Counted from the stretch's first letter, positions 1 to 9,539 are shown. The stretch is 64,000 nucleotides of DNA from JBGCDD01 sp045105075 (GCA_045105075.1 JBGCDD010000002.1:25737-89736); one strand, 5' to 3'. Program-made: numbers and translations. The notes: generated by a model from the letters alone, not told the origin.

Positions 1-2
1 CG

Positions 3-1757
3 CCGGACCACCCGGTTGCCAAGGCGCTCGAGGCAGAACGCGAAGATCTGGCCGGTTTCATCGCCGAATGCCGTTTGATGGACACCACCGAGGCCGCGAT
101 GGAAAAGGCCGAGAAGAAGGGCATCGATACCGGCGTGCGCGTCGCCCACCCGATCTATCCCGACCGCGACCTGCCGGTTTGGATCGGCAATTTTGTGTTG
201 ATGGATTACGGCACGGGCGCGGTCTTTGGCTGCCCCGCCCATGATCAGCGCGATCTGGACTTTGCCCGCAAGTACGATTTGCCTGTGCTGAACGCATTTC
301 ACATGCCGGGTGACGAAACCGATGTTGCCGATGAGGCGCTGGTGCCGGCCAAAACCGAAACCGTCCACTATATCGACCACTTCGCGGGATTGGGCGCTGC
401 GACGAGCGTTGACGGTATCGACGCCACCATAGATTACTTTGAAAAACATAGGCTTGGCACCGGAAAAACTCAGTTCCGTCTGCGCGATTGGGGGCTTTCG
501 CGACAGCGTTATTGGGGCTGCCCGATCCCTGTGGTTCACTGTGATGATTGCGGCGTGGTGCCCGAGAAAAAGGAAAACCTGCCCGTGCGCTTGCCCGATG
601 ATGTCAGCTTTGACATCCCCGGCAACCCGCTCGACCGGCACCCGACCTGGCGCGACGTGCCCTGCCCGGCCTGCGGCAAACCGGCCAAGCGCGAGACAGA
701 TACGATGGACACGTTTGTGGACAGCTCCTGGTATTTCGCCCGCTTCACCGCGCCCGATTCCGAAACACCCACCAACGCCGAAGACGCCGCGTACTGGATG
801 AACGTTGATCAGTATATCGGCGGCATTGAACACGCGATTCTGCACCTTCTCTATTCGCGCTTTTTCGCACGCGCCATGCAGATCACTGGTCATTTGCCCA
901 AATCCGCGATCGAACCGTTCGATGCACTGTTCACCCAAGGCATGGTCACGCACGAGATTTACCAGACCAAAGACGCGCGTGGCCGCCCGGTTTACCATCT
1001 GCCCGAAGACGTCACGGACGGAAAATTGGCCGACGGCACCGACGTGCAGATCATTCCGTCTGCCAAAATGTCAAAGTCCAAGAAAAACGTGGTGGATCCG
1101 GTTAATATCATCTCGGCCTATGGCGCAGACACCGCGCGCTGGTTTGTGCTGTCCGACAGCCCGCCCGAGCGTGATGTGGAATGGACGGCCAGCGGTGCCG
1201 AGGCCGCGTTCAAACATTTGTCCCGTGTCTGGACGCTGTGCGACCGCGTCGCCGATATGGACCAGGACGCCCCCGGTCAAGGTGACGAAGATCTGTTGAA
1301 AGCCATGCACAAGGCCATCCACGACGTCACCATGGGCATCGAGAGCTTTGGATTTAACGCTTCAATTGCAAAGCTTTACGGTTTTACCGCCGTGTTGCAG
1401 AAGTCCAAGGCCAGCCACGCGGCGCAACGGCAAGCGATCATGACTTTGGCGCAACTGATGTCACCGATGACGCCGCATCTGGCCGAAGACATTTGGGCGC
1501 ATCAGGGCGGCGAAGGCTTGATTGCGCGCGCGCCCTGGCCTGTGGCGGACGAGGCGATGCTGGTCGATGACACCGTGACCCTGCCGATCCAGATCAATGG
1601 TAAACGGCGCGCGGAAATCAGCGTGCCCGCCGATTTGGGAAAAGACGAGGTTGAAAAACAGGCCCTTGCGATGGAAGCTGTGCAAAAGGCGCTGAACGGT
1701 GCCGCTCCCAAAAAGGTGATCGTTGTGCCCGGCCGGATTGTGAATGTCGTCGTTTAA
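3..1757 (+). CDS. leuS: Leucyl-tRNA synthetase, C-terminal part (5' end outside window)
   Basis: Class I aminoacyl-tRNA synthetase that charges tRNA-Leu in the cytoplasm. The reading frame is already open at the window edge, so the N-terminal part with the HIGH motif is missing. What is visible is the end of the CP1 editing region (GTGAVFGCPAHDQRD), a four-cysteine zinc-like segment (CDDCG...CPACG), the catalytic WYFARFT/QYIGGIEHAILHLLYSRFF segment, the KMSKSKKNVVDP signature loop, the anticodon-binding helical domain and the C-terminal domain. The gene overlaps lptE by 14 bases, as part of a leuS-lptE-holA unit. Identity is very secure; only the start is unknown. Confidence 0.97.
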   Translation, partial: PDHPVAKALEAEREDLAGFIAECRLMDTTEAAMEKAEKKGIDTGVRVAHPIYPDRDLPVWIGNFVLMDYGTGAVFGCPAHDQRDLDFARKYDLPVLNAFHMPGDETDVADEALVPAKTETVHYIDHFAGLGAATSVDGIDATIDYFEKHRLGTGKTQFRLRDWGLSRQRYWGCPIPVVHCDDCGVVPEKKENLPVRLPDDVSFDIPGNPLDRHPTWRDVPCPACGKPAKRETDTMDTFVDSSWYFARFTAPDSETPTNAEDAAYWMNVDQYIGGIEHAILHLLYSRFFARAMQITGHLPKSAIEPFDALFTQGMVTHEIYQTKDARGRPVYHLPEDVTDGKLADGTDVQIIPSAKMSKSKKNVVDPVNIISAYGADTARWFVLSDSPPERDVEWTASGAEAAFKHLSRVWTLCDRVADMDQDAPGQGDEDLLKAMHKAIHDVTMGIESFGFNASIAKLYGFTAVLQKSKASHAAQRQAIMTLAQLMSPMTPHLAEDIWAHQGGEGLIARAPWPVADEAMLVDDTVTLPIQINGKRRAEISVPADLGKDEVEKQALAMEAVQKALNGAAPKKVIVVPGRIVNVVV

Positions 1758-2229
1758 CCGCCGCTTTTGCCTGCTGACGCCTTTGGCGCTGGCGGCTTGC
1801 GGGTTCGAACCTGTTTATGGTCCGAACGGCGCAGGCTCGGCGTTGCGCAACAAGGTGCTTGTCGATGCGCCCGACACGGAAGCCACCTATTTGCTGGTGC
1901 GCAATCTAGAGCTGACACTGGGTCGCGCCGCAGTGCCCGACTATCGCCTGGCGGTTGCTCCAACGATCACCGAAGAGGGCCAGGCGGTCACAGCCGAGGG
2001 CGACATCACCCGCTATAGCCTTGTTGGCAAAGCGAATTTTTCTTTGACCCAGTTTGGCACCGGCACCGTTTTGGCCACAGGCGATGTTGAAAACTTCACC
2101 GGCTATTCGGCGACTGGTTCAACCGTTGAGACTCTGGCCGCCGAGACCGACGCGCGTGAGCGGTTGATGAAAATTCTCGCCGATCAGATCACCGCACAGC
2201 TTTACGCCACGCCGGAGTTGGGCACGTGA
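1744..2229 (+). CDS. lptE: LPS-assembly lipoprotein LptE
   Basis: Outer-membrane lipoprotein that plugs and assembles the LptD translocon delivering lipopolysaccharide to the cell surface. The 161-residue product begins with a short basic stretch, a hydrophobic core and a lipobox LAAC with the lipidated cysteine at residue 19, followed by GFEPVYGP, typical of alphaproteobacterial LptE. It starts inside the end of leuS (14-base overlap) and ends 4 bases into holA (ATGA-type overlap is approximated by gtgaag), so the three genes are very likely co-transcribed and translationally coupled. Position between leuS and holA matches the order usual in alphaproteobacteria, which supports the call. Confidence 0.9.
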   Translation: MSSFNRRFCLLTPLALAACGFEPVYGPNGAGSALRNKVLVDAPDTEATYLLVRNLELTLGRAAVPDYRLAVAPTITEEGQAVTAEGDITRYSLVGKANFSLTQFGTGTVLATGDVENFTGYSATGSTVETLAAETDARERLMKILADQITAQLYATPELGT

Positions 2230-3254
2230 AGCTATCGCCGCGCGAGGCTTCGGGCTATTTCGCGAAACCCGATCTGGACAAAACCGGGGTGTTGATCTTT
2301 GGCGCTGATGCGATGCGGGTGGCGCTGAAACGCCAGCAATTGATTGCTGTTTTGCTGGGTCCTGCGGGCGAAGAAGAGATGCGCCTGAACCGGATGGCGG
2401 GCGCGGATTTGCGCAAGGATCCGGCACTTTTGTTGGATGCGGTCAAAGCGGTTGGCTTTTTTCCCGGTCCCCGCGTGGCTTTTGTTGAGGAAACCAACGA
2501 CACCGCCGCGCCCGCCGTTCAAGGTGCGCTGGACGATTGGCAGCCCGGCGATGCGCAGATTGTTGTGACCGCCGGCGCGCTGAAACCGACCTCGAAACTG
2601 CGCAAAATGTTCGAGGGTCACCGCAATGCCTATGCGGTTGCGCTCTATGATGATCCGCCCAGCCGCGCCGATATTGAACGCAGTCTGGCCGACGCTGGCC
2701 TGCGCGATGTGCCCTCGGATGCGATGACTGTTCTGGGCGCATTGGCGAACGAACTTGGGCCCGGTGATTTCGCGCAAACACTTGAGAAGATTGGCCTTTA
2801 TAAACATCACGACACAACCCCGCTGAGCCCGGAAGATATTCAAAACTGCGCGCCGCGATCGACCGAGGCGGCGCTGGATGATGTGTTGAACGTGGTGGCC
2901 GAACAGCGCAGCGGCGAGATTGGTCCGCTGATCCGTCGCCTTCAGGCGCAGGGCACAAACGCGGTGTCGCTGTGCATCGGCGCAACCCGGCATTTTCGCA
3001 CGCTTTACGCAGCGGCCAGTGATCCGGGTGGACCGGCGGCGGGGGTGGGGCGGTTGCGTCCGCCGGTGTTTGGCCCGCGTCGGGACCGGATTATCCGACA
3101 GGCGCAAAACTGGGGGCCGGATCAGTTGCAAAACGCGCTGACCCTGCTGACCGAAACCGATTTGACCTTGCGTTCGGGTGGGCAAACCGCGCCGACCATG
3201 GCGCTGATGGAACGCGCACTGATCCGTTTGGCGATGATGCCACGGGCGCGCTGA
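2226..3254 (+). CDS. holA: DNA polymerase III subunit delta
   Basis: Delta subunit of the clamp loader, which opens the beta sliding clamp during replication. The 342-residue length is normal for the family. The sequence carries the N-terminal domain I pattern (KLSPREASGYFAKPDLDKTGVLIFGADAMRVALKRQ, shortened here to its start), a mid-region AAA-like lid (GPGDFAQTLEKIGLYKHH) and the C-terminal collar (VSLCIGATRHFRTLY). The start overlaps the lptE stop, consistent with translational coupling. A long antisense frame over the same bases has no family character and was dismissed. No oddities were seen. Confidence 0.9.
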   Translation: MKLSPREASGYFAKPDLDKTGVLIFGADAMRVALKRQQLIAVLLGPAGEEEMRLNRMAGADLRKDPALLLDAVKAVGFFPGPRVAFVEETNDTAAPAVQGALDDWQPGDAQIVVTAGALKPTSKLRKMFEGHRNAYAVALYDDPPSRADIERSLADAGLRDVPSDAMTVLGALANELGPGDFAQTLEKIGLYKHHDTTPLSPEDIQNCAPRSTEAALDDVLNVVAEQRSGEIGPLIRRLQAQGTNAVSLCIGATRHFRTLYAAASDPGGPAAGVGRLRPPVFGPRRDRIIRQAQNWGPDQLQNALTLLTETDLTLRSGGQTAPTMALMERALIRLAMMPRAR

Positions 3255-3289
3255 AACTCTGTACACTTCTTAAAAAACAGGACCCCAAA

Positions 3290-3883
3290 ATGTACAAAAT
3301 CTATGGTGCCGTCGCGAGCCGCGCATTTCGTGTTCTCTGGGCGCTCGAAGAAATCGGCACGCCTTACGAGCTGATCAAGGTTGGTCCGGGCAGCGACGAG
3401 GTGCGTGCGATCAACGGATCGGGCAAAATCCCGGTGTTGGTGGATGGCGATTCCGCGATGACGGATTCAACTGCCATTATAACGTATCTGGCTGACAAAC
3501 ACGCCGCCCTGTCCCATCCTGCGGGCACGGTTGCGCGCGCCCAGCAAGATGCGTTGATGCACGCCGCACTTGATGAATTTGACGCGCTGCTTTGGACGGC
3601 GGCGCGCTTTACCCGGATCTTGCCCGAAGAGCACCGCACCGAAGCGATGATGCCGGGCCTGCATTGGGAGTTTCAGCGCAATCTTGATCGCTTTGCCGAG
3701 CGTCTTGAAGGGCCGTGCCTGCAGGGTGAGACGTTTACCATTGCCGATATCGTGTTTGTGCATTGCCTGAACTGGGCGCGTGGCTTTGGGTTCCCGGCAG
3801 AGAACGAAAAGATCGCAGAATATGCCAAGGCGATGCGCGCGCGGCCCGGGTTTCGCGCGGTGCGCCAAAATCACCCCGACTGA
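3290..3883 (+). CDS. Glutathione S-transferase family protein
   Basis: Cytosolic thiol transferase fold. Of 197 residues, about 1-78 form the thioredoxin-like domain with YKIYGAVASRAFRVLWALEE at the glutathione site, the cis-proline region GKIPVLVDGD and the acidic/Ser pair DSTAIITYLADK. Residues about 85-197 form the all-helical domain with the N-capping box FTIADIVFVHCLNWARGFG. An ACAGGA ribosome-binding site lies 8-9 bases before the ATG. It follows holA by 35 bases and overlaps the convergent flavoprotein gene by 13 bases at the 3' ends. The substrate is unknown; the family includes detoxification, isomerase and dehalogenase activities. Confidence 0.85.
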   Translation: MYKIYGAVASRAFRVLWALEEIGTPYELIKVGPGSDEVRAINGSGKIPVLVDGDSAMTDSTAIITYLADKHAALSHPAGTVARAQQDALMHAALDEFDALLWTAARFTRILPEEHRTEAMMPGLHWEFQRNLDRFAERLEGPCLQGETFTIADIVFVHCLNWARGFGFPAENEKIAEYAKAMRARPGFRAVRQNHPD

Positions 3884-5052
3884 GCGGCCAGCCAATCGAC
3901 TGCACCCTGCCCGGCCCATCGGCCTGTGGCGAAACAGGCGCTGAGCAGATAGCCGCCGGTCGGCGCGTCCCAATCCAGCATCTCGCCCGCGCAAAACGTG
4001 CCCGGGCGGGTGCGCAACATCAACTGATCGGTCATCGCGGCAAAGCTGACGCCGCCTGCGGTTGAAATCGCGTGATCGATCGGGGCCAGCCCGGCGTTGA
4101 CGATCGGCAGCGCTTTGAGCATGCGCACCCAGTCATCTGGGCGCAGCGTTTGGCCTGCTGTCATTTCGTGAAACAGGGCGATTTTCTGCATGGTCAGCCG
4201 CAAGGATCCGCGCAGCCAATGGGTCAGGCTGGATTTGGCGCGTTTGCTGGTCAGCCGTTTTTGCAAAGCTTCGGCGCTGAGATCGGGCACCAGATCCACG
4301 AGCAGGGGCGCGCCATCGCGCAGGCCCGCGCTGACCGAATAGATGCCGCCGCCCTCAAGCCCATTGCGCGACAGGATCGCCTCGCCGCGTGAGGTCAGCT
4401 TACCGGCGGAAAACGCCACGCCTTTCAAAGGTGCGCCAAAATGAGGCTGCATATGCGCGCTCCAGTTGATGGCAACACCGGCGTTGGCGGCTTGAAACGG
4501 CGTGATCTCAACACCTTGGGCGGCCAGCAGCGGCGCCCAGGCGCCGTCAGATCCGAGCCGTGACCAACTGGCCCCACCCATGGCCAGAACAGTGACATCT
4601 GCGTGCAGCTGCTGTGCGCCGTCGGGTGTGTCAAAGGTCAGAGCGGGGCCGTCCCAGCCGGTCCAGCGCCAACGGGTGCGTCGTGCAACGCCCAATTCAT
4701 CAAGGCGGGCCAGCCAGGCGCGCAGCAAGGGCGAGGCTTTCATGGCGCGCGGAAACACCCGGCCCGTGGTGCCGGTGAACAGGTCCTGACCTAGCCCGCG
4801 CGCCCAATCCTGGATCTGATCGGGGTCAAACGCGGCCAAAATCGGGTGCAGGTGCTGGGTGTCATAGGCGGTTTTGAGCTGGGCCAACGGGTCGGCCTTG
4901 GTCAGGTTCAGACCCGATTTGCCCGCCATCAGGAACTTGCGCCCGAACGAGGGTTTGGCATCGGCGACTGTGACATCGTGGCCGGCGCGGGCCAGCATTT
5001 CGGCGGCCATCAGCCCTGCGGGACCGGCGCCGACAATGACGGCGCGGCTCAT
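3871..5052 (-). CDS. HI0933/TIGR03862-type FAD-dependent flavoprotein
   Basis: Flavoprotein of about 393 residues with an N-terminal Rossmann FAD-binding motif (VIVGAGPAGLMAAEMLARAG), the GKSGLNLTKAD segment, and the C-terminal FAD motif (FCAGEMLDWDAPTGGYLL) that marks the HI0933 family, whose reaction is unknown. The longer open frame reaches 5139, but the Rossmann motif starts right after the ATG at 5052. That ATG also overlaps the stop of the upstream mscS gene (ATGA), so 5052 is the chosen start. It forms a two-gene operon with the channel gene, and its 3' end overlaps the convergent GST gene. Confidence 0.85.
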   Translation of the reverse strand: MSRAVIVGAGPAGLMAAEMLARAGHDVTVADAKPSFGRKFLMAGKSGLNLTKADPLAQLKTAYDTQHLHPILAAFDPDQIQDWARGLGQDLFTGTTGRVFPRAMKASPLLRAWLARLDELGVARRTRWRWTGWDGPALTFDTPDGAQQLHADVTVLAMGGASWSRLGSDGAWAPLLAAQGVEITPFQAANAGVAINWSAHMQPHFGAPLKGVAFSAGKLTSRGEAILSRNGLEGGGIYSVSAGLRDGAPLLVDLVPDLSAEALQKRLTSKRAKSSLTHWLRGSLRLTMQKIALFHEMTAGQTLRPDDWVRMLKALPIVNAGLAPIDHAISTAGGVSFAAMTDQLMLRTRPGTFCAGEMLDWDAPTGGYLLSACFATGRWAGQGAVDWLAAQSG

Positions 5053-6383
5053 GCTTCGGGCAACGGGAGCGGCTGTTTGAATTCGACCACGCGGTGCGGA
5101 TAGGGGATTTCGATGTTGTTGTCTTTCAATGCGTTCCACACCAGGAACAGCACATCCGAGGCGTATTTGTGGCGCCCGTCATCGATGCCGTTGACCCAGA
5201 ATTCGACCACGAAATCAATGCCGCTGTCGCCAAAGCCGAGCAATTCGCAATCGGGCGGATAGGGGTCGGACAGCACGTCGGGATGTTTGGCCACGGCGGC
5301 GTTGATGATGTCGGGGACCAGGTTGATGTCGGTGTCGTAGCTGACGGAAAAGTTGGCGTCATAGCGGTTGGCCGAGCCGCTATCGGAATAGTTGACCACG
5401 CGGGTGGTGATGAAGTCTTCGTTGGGCACCACGATCCAGCGCCCGTCAAAGGTTTCCAGAATCGCGGCGCGGGCGGTCATTTTGACGATTGTTCCAGCCT
5501 CGCCACCGTCCAGTTCGACGTAATCGCCAACGGTCGCCTGCCCTTCCAGCAACAAGATCACACCCGAGATAAAGTTGGACGCGATCTTTTGCAGACCAAA
5601 GCCAAGGCCCACACCAATCGCACCGGTCAGCACCGCGAGCGAGGAGAGCGACACGCCCATGATGTTCATCAGCACCAGAAAGGCGATGCCAAAGATGGTG
5701 ATTTCGGCGGCTTTGGCGGCCAATTGGCGGGTGGCCGGGCGCATTTCTTCTTGGGCGGTGATAAAGCCGGTGGATTGGTCGTTGGACCAGCGCCCGAGCC
5801 AGAAGATGATGCCACCGACCACGATAAATTGCAGCAGCCACAACAGGTTGAACGACAGGTTGCCGAGCGGAACGATGGTTTCTTCCAGTCGGGTCGACAC
5901 CAGCCCGATCAGCCCCAGCGCATAAAGCGCGGCCATCGGGATCAGTGCGAATTTGCCCAGTAGTTTCAGGAACGGGTCCGACAGGATATCACGCACCAGA
6001 ATGCGCGCGGCGATGAACAGGAAGACGCGTTTGCCAAAGGCGATCACCGCACCGCTGTCAAAGATCGAGCGCACCACGCTTTCGCCAACACCGGTGAGCA
6101 CATAGGCCAGCACGGGCAGCAAAAGCGGCACAAAGATCAACACAAAGCGGCGCGCGGTGGCGATGATGTTGTCTTGGCCAGTGGGCGGGGTCAGCAGCCG
6201 GGTCAGCAGCGGCACCAAGCGGCGTGTGATCAGAACGGCGGCGACATAGGCCAGGATCAGCAGTCCGAATTGGGCCCATGCGGCGGGGCTGAGCAGCCAG
6301 CCCTTGGCCAGATCCCAGCCTTGCAGCGCATAGCCCACCGCCGTTTGTACGATCTGCGGTTGGCTGGCCAGATCAAATTCCAT
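5049..6383 (-). CDS. Mechanosensitive ion channel, MscS family
   Basis: Inner-membrane channel that releases small solutes on hypo-osmotic shock. The 444-residue protein has several N-terminal membrane segments between about residues 35 and 245, a glycine/alanine-rich pore helix at about 250-275 (VLTGAIGVGLGFGLQKIASN), and the soluble beta domain with VGDYVELDGGEAGTIV followed by VPNEDFITTRVVNYS. This is longer than minimal MscS and fits the mid-sized MscS-like group. Its stop overlaps the start of the downstream flavoprotein gene by 4 bases, so the two are probably co-translated. Confidence 0.92.
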   Translation of the reverse strand: MEFDLASQPQIVQTAVGYALQGWDLAKGWLLSPAAWAQFGLLILAYVAAVLITRRLVPLLTRLLTPPTGQDNIIATARRFVLIFVPLLLPVLAYVLTGVGESVVRSIFDSGAVIAFGKRVFLFIAARILVRDILSDPFLKLLGKFALIPMAALYALGLIGLVSTRLEETIVPLGNLSFNLLWLLQFIVVGGIIFWLGRWSNDQSTGFITAQEEMRPATRQLAAKAAEITIFGIAFLVLMNIMGVSLSSLAVLTGAIGVGLGFGLQKIASNFISGVILLLEGQATVGDYVELDGGEAGTIVKMTARAAILETFDGRWIVVPNEDFITTRVVNYSDSGSANRYDANFSVSYDTDINLVPDIINAAVAKHPDVLSDPYPPDCELLGFGDSGIDFVVEFWVNGIDDGRHKYASDVLFLVWNALKDNNIEIPYPHRVVEFKQPLPLPEA

Positions 6384-6458
6384 AGCGGCGGTCCCTGTGG
6401 TTATGTGCTGCGAGCTTTGCCAGTGTGCCCGACGCGGATCAAGCGTGTTTTGCCCGGC

Positions 6459-7079
6459 CTAGCGGCAAAGTGCCTTGATCTGATGGGCAATGTGCAAAGG
6501 TGCGGCGCAAGCGGGCGCGCAGAGCTCTTGCGCGCCCGCTTGCAACGCGTCCGGGTCGATGATCTGGTCGATCAGTCCAAAGCTTAACGCCTGCTCGGCG
6601 TTCAGCTTTTGCGCACCCACCAGAATCAGCTTGGTGCGGGACGGCCCGATCAGCGCAGCCATGCGTTTGGGATCAGAGGGTTGCGGCAAGAAGCCGTGTT
6701 TCAGCACGGGATAGAAGAAGTTGGCGTTCGGCACCGCGATGCGCAGATCGCAGGCCAGCGCCATGCCCATCGCGCCCCCGGCCAAAGTGCCGTTGAGCGC
6801 GGCCACGGTCAGACCGGGCAAGGCTTCGATGGCTTGGGACAGGTCCTCCCACAAAGGCGAGGTGGTCAGCCCGGCGCGCGCAGCGTCCAGATCGGCGCCA
6901 GCACTGAACACACGGCCCGCCCCGGTCAGGATCAAAGCGCGGGCGTCCTGTGCGTTTTGGGTGATGTCGACCAGCTCGGCCAGCATCGCCTCGGTCAGGG
7001 AATTAGCCTTGTCGGGACGGTTCAGGGTGACGGTCCACAGCGTGTCGGATTTGGACAGCTCGATCATGTCATCGATCAT
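6459..7079 (-). CDS. Enoyl-CoA hydratase/isomerase family protein
   Basis: Crotonase-fold protein of 206 residues, short for the family (usually about 255-265), lacking part of the C-terminal helices. Visible are the N-terminal TVTLNRPDKANSLTEAM, the oxyanion-hole segment RVFSAGADLDAARAG and the second one AALNGTLAGGAMGMALACDLRIA. The first glutamate region of true hydratases is not obvious, so the exact reaction cannot be assigned. The open frame extends far upstream, but that part is the shadow of the SDR gene; the ATG at 7079 overlaps the SDR stop (ATGA) and begins the family's N-terminus. Likely acts with the SDR on an acyl-CoA. Confidence 0.82.
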   Translation of the reverse strand: MIDDMIELSKSDTLWTVTLNRPDKANSLTEAMLAELVDITQNAQDARALILTGAGRVFSAGADLDAARAGLTTSPLWEDLSQAIEALPGLTVAALNGTLAGGAMGMALACDLRIAVPNANFFYPVLKHGFLPQPSDPKRMAALIGPSRTKLILVGAQKLNAEQALSFGLIDQIIDPDALQAGAQELCAPACAAPLHIAHQIKALCR

Positions 7080-7825
7080 GTCAGGCCAACCTCGGCGCGG
7101 ATGGACGCTTCGCGCAGCGAGATTTCGCCGCCCAGATGGGCGTCGGCGGCAGCACTGCACATCCACAGCAGCGCGCGGGCGGGCCAGTCGGCGGGAATGT
7201 GGTCTTCCCAGGCCAATTGGCTGACCGGATTGATGCCCGAGCTTTTGATCTCGCGTTGCATTTGTGTGGCCACGGTGCCGGGGGACAGGCCGATGGCGCG
7301 GATGCCGTTGGCGCGTTCTTCCTTGTCCAGACAGCGGGTCAACATGGCGGCACCGGCTTTGGAGGTGCAATAGTGGCTCCAGGCTTCGATGGCGTTGTGC
7401 GCCGCGCCCGAACTGACGGTCAGAACGCTGCCCCCGCCTTGGGCGCGCATCAGCGGCACAACCGCGCGCATGCCATAGAACACGCCCTTGAGGTTGATAT
7501 CGATGACCCCGGCCCAATCGGCGGGATCGGCGTCGCCCAGATGGGAAATCGGCTCGATCACGCCGGCGTTGTTGATCAGAACGTCGATGCTGCCAAAGCG
7601 ATCATGTGCGGCGGTGATGGCGCCGCTCAGCTGGTCGTAGTCGCCCACATCGCAGCTGAGCGCCATGGCTTGCGCGCCAATGTCTGTCGCCAGCGCGTCA
7701 ATGGCACCCGAACTGCGCGCCAACAGCGCCACATTGGCGCCTGCTGCGGCAAACACGCGCGCGGCCTCTGCGCCAATGCCGCGGCTTGCACCCGTGATCA
7801 CTACGGTTTTTCCATTTATGTTCAT
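7076..7825 (-). CDS. Short-chain dehydrogenase/reductase
   Basis: NAD(P)-dependent oxidoreductase of 249 residues with a classical SDR layout: TGASRGIG cofactor loop near residue 12, NNAG at about 86-89, catalytic Ser in VLTVSSGAAHN, the YCTSK motif (Tyr/Lys) and the SPGTVAT segment. An AAGG ribosome-binding site lies upstream of the ATG at 7825. Translationally coupled to the enoyl-CoA hydratase homologue downstream, which suggests 3-hydroxyacyl-CoA or related chemistry, but the substrate cannot be read from the sequence. Confidence 0.88.
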   Translation of the reverse strand: MNINGKTVVITGASRGIGAEAARVFAAAGANVALLARSSGAIDALATDIGAQAMALSCDVGDYDQLSGAITAAHDRFGSIDVLINNAGVIEPISHLGDADPADWAGVIDINLKGVFYGMRAVVPLMRAQGGGSVLTVSSGAAHNAIEAWSHYCTSKAGAAMLTRCLDKEERANGIRAIGLSPGTVATQMQREIKSSGINPVSQLAWEDHIPADWPARALLWMCSAAADAHLGGEISLREASIRAEVGLT

Positions 7826-7961
7826 AGTGCTGCCTTATTTTCATCTGACGGTGTCGGGCAGGGTAATCTGCGCCGTCATCAGGGTCCAGCCCTGGCAGGA
7901 CTTGACGCATGTGGCGTCAACAGTGACCATGCGCACAAAGTTTCGACAAAGGGATTAAGGA

Positions 7962-9485
7962 ATGACACAGTATTTTAAGCGAACGGGCTGCGCGGTTTTG
8001 GCGCTGTGCGCGATGAGCCATGGCGCGCTGGCCGATCTGAACGCGCAGGATGTTTGGGAGGACTGGCAGGCCTATCTCGGCTCGACGGGATACGCGGTCA
8101 CGTCGGACCAGCAAAGATCGGGCAACCGGCTGAACATCAACAATTTCACCATGCAGATGGACCTGCCCGAGGGCGAAGGCACCATGTCGATCACAGTGCC
8201 GTCTTTTGCCTTTATCGAGAATGGCAACGGCACCGTCAGCATTGATATGCCAGCCTCGTTCCCGATGAGCATTGGGTTCAAAGGCAACGGTATCGATGGG
8301 CGCGGTGTGGTCAACTATATGCAGGACGGGTTGCAGATGACCGTCTCGGGCACGCCCGAGGACATGCTTTATGACTACCGCGCGGCGAAAGTCGTGGTTG
8401 GCTTGGACACGATGAGCGCCAATGGCGAGGCGATGCCCGATGGGTTGGCCGCGTTCAGCATGGAAATGACCGATGTGGCCAGCCAGGCGACGATGCGCAA
8501 GGGCAACGCACGCAACTATGATCAGCGCATCAGTTCGTCGACGCTGAGCTATGCGTTTTCCTTTGATGATCCGACCTCGGACGATCAGGGCGATTTCAAG
8601 GGCACGCTGCAGGGGCTGTCCTTTGCGGGCAACACCACGATCCCGCTCGAGATGGATCCGGCGGACATGTTGCAGATGCTCAAGAACGGATTGGCGTTTG
8701 ACGGCGTGTTTGCCTATGCCAGCGGCAACACCGAAATGCAGGGCGTCGGCGAGGGCGAGAGCTTTGCGTTTTCCAGTGCCTCGACCGGCGGTGAGCTGGG
8801 TCTGGTGATGGATGCGTCGCGTCTGACCTATGATCTGGAGCAAACCGGCACAACTGTGACGGTTCAGGCGCCCGACATTCCATTCCCGATCTCGATGCAG
8901 ATGGCCAAAGCCGGGTTGAACCTGACACTGCCGGTCACAAAATCCGAGACCGAGCAGGATTTCGCGCTGGGTTTGACATTGGGTGAATTCCAGATGCCGG
9001 ATCTGCTCTGGAGCTTGTTTGATGGCGCGGGCGTGCTGCCGCGTGATCCGGCCAGCATCGTCATGGATCTGACCGGCAAGGCGAAGTTGTTCATTGATTA
9101 CATGGATCCCAACATGGTCGACCAGCTTGACCAGTTGCAATCCGCTCCCGGCGAGCTGAACGCGCTGACCATCAACAACTTGCTATTGTCGATGGTCGGG
9201 GCCGAGCTGACCGGCAATGGCGCCTTCACCTTTGACAACACTGATCTGCAAACCTTTGACGGCGTGCCGCGCCCGACCGGGGCGCTGAACCTTAGCCTTG
9301 TGGGCGGCAACGGGCTGCTCGACAAGATCGTTCAGATGGGGTTCGTGTCCAACCAGGATGCGATGGGCGCACGGATGATGATGGGCATGCTGGCGGTGCC
9401 TGGCGATGGGCCCGACACGCTGAAGTCCACGCTGGAAATCAACGAACAGGGCCATGTGCTGGCCAATGGGCAGCGTATTCAGTAA
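7962..9485 (+). CDS. DUF2125 domain-containing exported protein
   Basis: A 507-residue protein with a clear signal peptide (cleavage after about GALA, residue 24) followed by a long beta-rich body with many short strands of alternating polarity, matching the alphaproteobacterial DUF2125 family of unknown function. Such proteins are thought to be periplasmic or outer-membrane associated and may belong to the large AsmA-like/lipid-handling group, which is inference only. An AAGGA ribosome-binding site precedes the ATG by a normal distance. The gene stands alone, divergent from the SDR pair and closed by a strong terminator. Confidence 0.8.
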   Translation: MTQYFKRTGCAVLALCAMSHGALADLNAQDVWEDWQAYLGSTGYAVTSDQQRSGNRLNINNFTMQMDLPEGEGTMSITVPSFAFIENGNGTVSIDMPASFPMSIGFKGNGIDGRGVVNYMQDGLQMTVSGTPEDMLYDYRAAKVVVGLDTMSANGEAMPDGLAAFSMEMTDVASQATMRKGNARNYDQRISSSTLSYAFSFDDPTSDDQGDFKGTLQGLSFAGNTTIPLEMDPADMLQMLKNGLAFDGVFAYASGNTEMQGVGEGESFAFSSASTGGELGLVMDASRLTYDLEQTGTTVTVQAPDIPFPISMQMAKAGLNLTLPVTKSETEQDFALGLTLGEFQMPDLLWSLFDGAGVLPRDPASIVMDLTGKAKLFIDYMDPNMVDQLDQLQSAPGELNALTINNLLLSMVGAELTGNGAFTFDNTDLQTFDGVPRPTGALNLSLVGGNGLLDKIVQMGFVSNQDAMGARMMMGMLAVPGDGPDTLKSTLEINEQGHVLANGQRIQ

Positions 9486-9509
9486 GCGCCTGCGCCATTT
9501 TTGAACACC

Positions 9510-9539
9510 GGGGGTCGCTTTTGGCGGCCCTCTTTTTTG
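9510..9539 (+). terminator. Rho-independent terminator after the DUF2125 gene
   Basis: GGGTCGC and GCGGCCC form a seven-pair stem (one G-T wobble) with a TTTTG loop, followed by a run TCTTTTTT. It lies 25 bases after the stop of the DUF2125 gene in the correct orientation. Confidence 0.85.

Noticed and set aside
2232..3266. 344-codon minus-strand frame over holA
   Set aside because: Arg/Gln-rich shadow with no recognisable motif; holA on the other strand is well supported.
7080..7517. Upstream extension of the enoyl-CoA hydratase frame
   Set aside because: This part is the shifted-frame shadow of the SDR gene; the crotonase sequence starts at the ATG at 7079.
7917..9140. 407-codon minus-strand frame over the DUF2125 gene
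   Set aside because: Composition dominated by His/Arg/Gly and no motif; the plus-strand gene has a signal peptide, ribosome-binding site and terminator.
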